A DNA stretch of 43,813 nucleotides from Betaproteobacteria bacterium (lineage in GTDB: Bacteria; Pseudomonadota; Gammaproteobacteria; Burkholderiales; Burkholderiaceae_C), in assembly GCA_025358155.1 (NCBI GenBank), contig JANYKR010000114.1:1-43813 (forward strand). The letters run 5' to 3'. Positions within the stretch are counted from its first letter, which is position 1. The number at the start of each line of letters is the position of its first letter. This document shows positions 43,028 through 43,813 of this stretch, piece after piece. The notes under the pieces were generated by a model. It was not told the origin of the DNA, made no database searches, and saw nothing but the letters and a program-made list of their open reading frames with translations. The position numbers were made by a program, and so were the translations under genes.

Positions 43028-43057
43028 CGCATACCGCGCCTTTGCGTTGCCCGCAGG

Positions 43058-43480
43058 TCAGGCCTTTCGCCGGCGAATCAGGCCCAAACCGCTCAGCGCG
43101 ACCCCGACCAATGCCAGCGACAGCGGCTCGGGCACCAATGCCGCCGGCGGCGTGGTGTCGAACATCACCTCGGACATCGCCGCTGCTGCGCCGCCGTAGT
43201 TCGTCGCGACCTTGAACCGCACCTACGAGGCGGTGGTGGCCACGCCCAGCGAAAATATTTTGGCCAGCTCGCTGGCGTTGCTGGCACCCATCGCAAACGT
43301 GATGGGCGCGCCGGCCAGTGCGAAGTAATTGATGCCGTGGCTTGAACTGCTGATCGTCAGATCCTTGATGCCGTAGCTGGGGAAATTGGCGTTCAAGTTC
43401 CAGAACTCCCTGACGTAGACGTTTCCTGAGCACAGGGACCACACGGCATCCGTTGCGGCTGCCCCGTTCTGTCTAGCGAT
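43058..43480 (-). pseudogene. PEP-CTERM protein remnant with an in-frame stop
   Basis: The 3' end encodes VPEPLSLALVGVALSGLGL followed by IRRRKA and a stop at 43058. This is a full PEP-CTERM sorting signal: PEP motif, membrane segment and basic end, used to anchor exopolysaccharide-associated proteins through an exosortase. Upstream in the same frame, 73 codons from 43444 read a secreted-type beta-rich sequence (FWNLNANFPSYGIKDLTISS and onward). A TAG at 43223-43225 splits the two parts between ATTAS and VRFKV. No start codon with a signal peptide precedes it; the frame closes at a TGA at 43481. It appears to have lost its N-terminus and gained a nonsense codon. Confidence 0.7.
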
Positions 43481-43483
43481 TCA

Positions 43484-43813
43484 GACCTGGACGAAAGCGG
43501 CCGCTGCACAGCAGCCGCCCAAGCGGCCGAGCCGAGGGTTCGCCAGACGGGTTCGGCGATGTCAACTCTGCGGCCAGCATGCCGACGAACTGGCCGGCAG
43601 CAAAGGCTCGACAGCGCACTTCCGGCGTTTTGTGCGGCAACCACTCGAACGGTTGTCTCCGCCGAACCTCGCAGCCCTCACGCAAGGTGCCCATCTGAAA
43701 CCCATCCAAAGACTCCGCGAGGACCTGAAAGGTTTCAGCTTTGCATCGCTCAGCTTGACCGCCAGCGCCACCACCGCTCAGCCCGCTCAGCCCGCTCAGC
43801 CCACATGGGCCGG
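43484..43813. other. unassigned right-hand edge
   Basis: I see no convincing gene in these 330 bases. Open frames on both strands are short and rich in Arg, Pro and Ser with no recognisable domain. The only structure is a 9-bp tandem repeat, CCGCTCAGC, in three copies at 43774-43800. It may be the decayed 5' part of the PEP-CTERM gene or a dispersed intergenic repeat. Confidence 0.4.

Noticed and set aside
43473-43709. Small minus-strand frame at the right edge as a gene
   Set aside because: No ribosome binding site, no domain and an unusual composition. I could not support it.
1-43813. CRISPR arrays, tRNA or rRNA genes, transposons, prophage
   Set aside because: No repeat-spacer pattern, no cloverleaf or rRNA sequence, and no transposase or integrase was recognised. 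Tandem repeats present are short and without spacers.

Overview
The window comes from a GC-rich Gram-negative bacterium, most likely a betaproteobacterium of the Burkholderiales. This rests on the codon usage, the Dpp-type transporter, the CreA and YihY/BrkB proteins, and a broken PEP-CTERM protein gene. There is no rRNA, tRNA or other firm taxonomic marker, so the lineage is an inference. I see no CRISPR array, transposase or integrase.

Left end, minus strand (1-4295): an aromatic-acid catabolic operon read right to left. It holds a divergent metallo-beta-lactamase-fold protein, a VOC protein, a PheA/TfdB-type FAD monooxygenase, a small DUF2783 protein and the start of fumarylacetoacetase. 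A clear sigma-70 promoter with a 19-bp palindrome beside it lies upstream. The flavoprotein plus small-protein pair next to fumarylacetoacetase suggests hydroxylation feeding the homogentisate route.

4469-10102: a saccharopine-dehydrogenase-like reductase and an iron-dependent alcohol dehydrogenase on the minus strand, divergent from a 719-aa protein whose C-terminal half resembles acyl-ACP reductase. Together they suggest fatty acyl/aldehyde/alcohol chemistry. An IclR regulator follows. 10173-15223: a large HPII-type catalase (katE), a stand-alone receiver protein and a hybrid sensor kinase.

15393-27270 is the most striking block. A GntR/FCD regulator is divergent from eight plus-strand genes: an Ntn hydrolase of the penicillin-acylase family without a signal peptide, a protein related to the N,N-dimethylformamidase large subunit, a complete five-gene Dpp/Opp-type importer and a class III PLP enzyme. 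It looks like an uptake and degradation system for an amide- or peptide-like compound of unknown identity.

27332-33733 is rich in membrane-lipid genes: YihY/BrkB, PAP2 phosphatase, metallophosphoesterase, diacylglycerol-kinase-like protein, CreA, a flavin-fold stress protein and cardiolipin synthase. 33764-37398 holds a hemerythrin-like protein, a 24-aa membrane peptide, a multi-spanning membrane protein, a ribbon-helix-helix regulator with its own palindrome, and a PHB-depolymerase-type esterase.

37528-42020 is a second compact catabolic operon: VOC protein, ketopantoate-reductase family protein, an atypical class III CoA-transferase, an atypical lactate/malate dehydrogenase and a CHMI-type tautomerase. 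A PRC-barrel protein, a hairpin, a PEP-CTERM pseudogene and an unassigned edge close the window.
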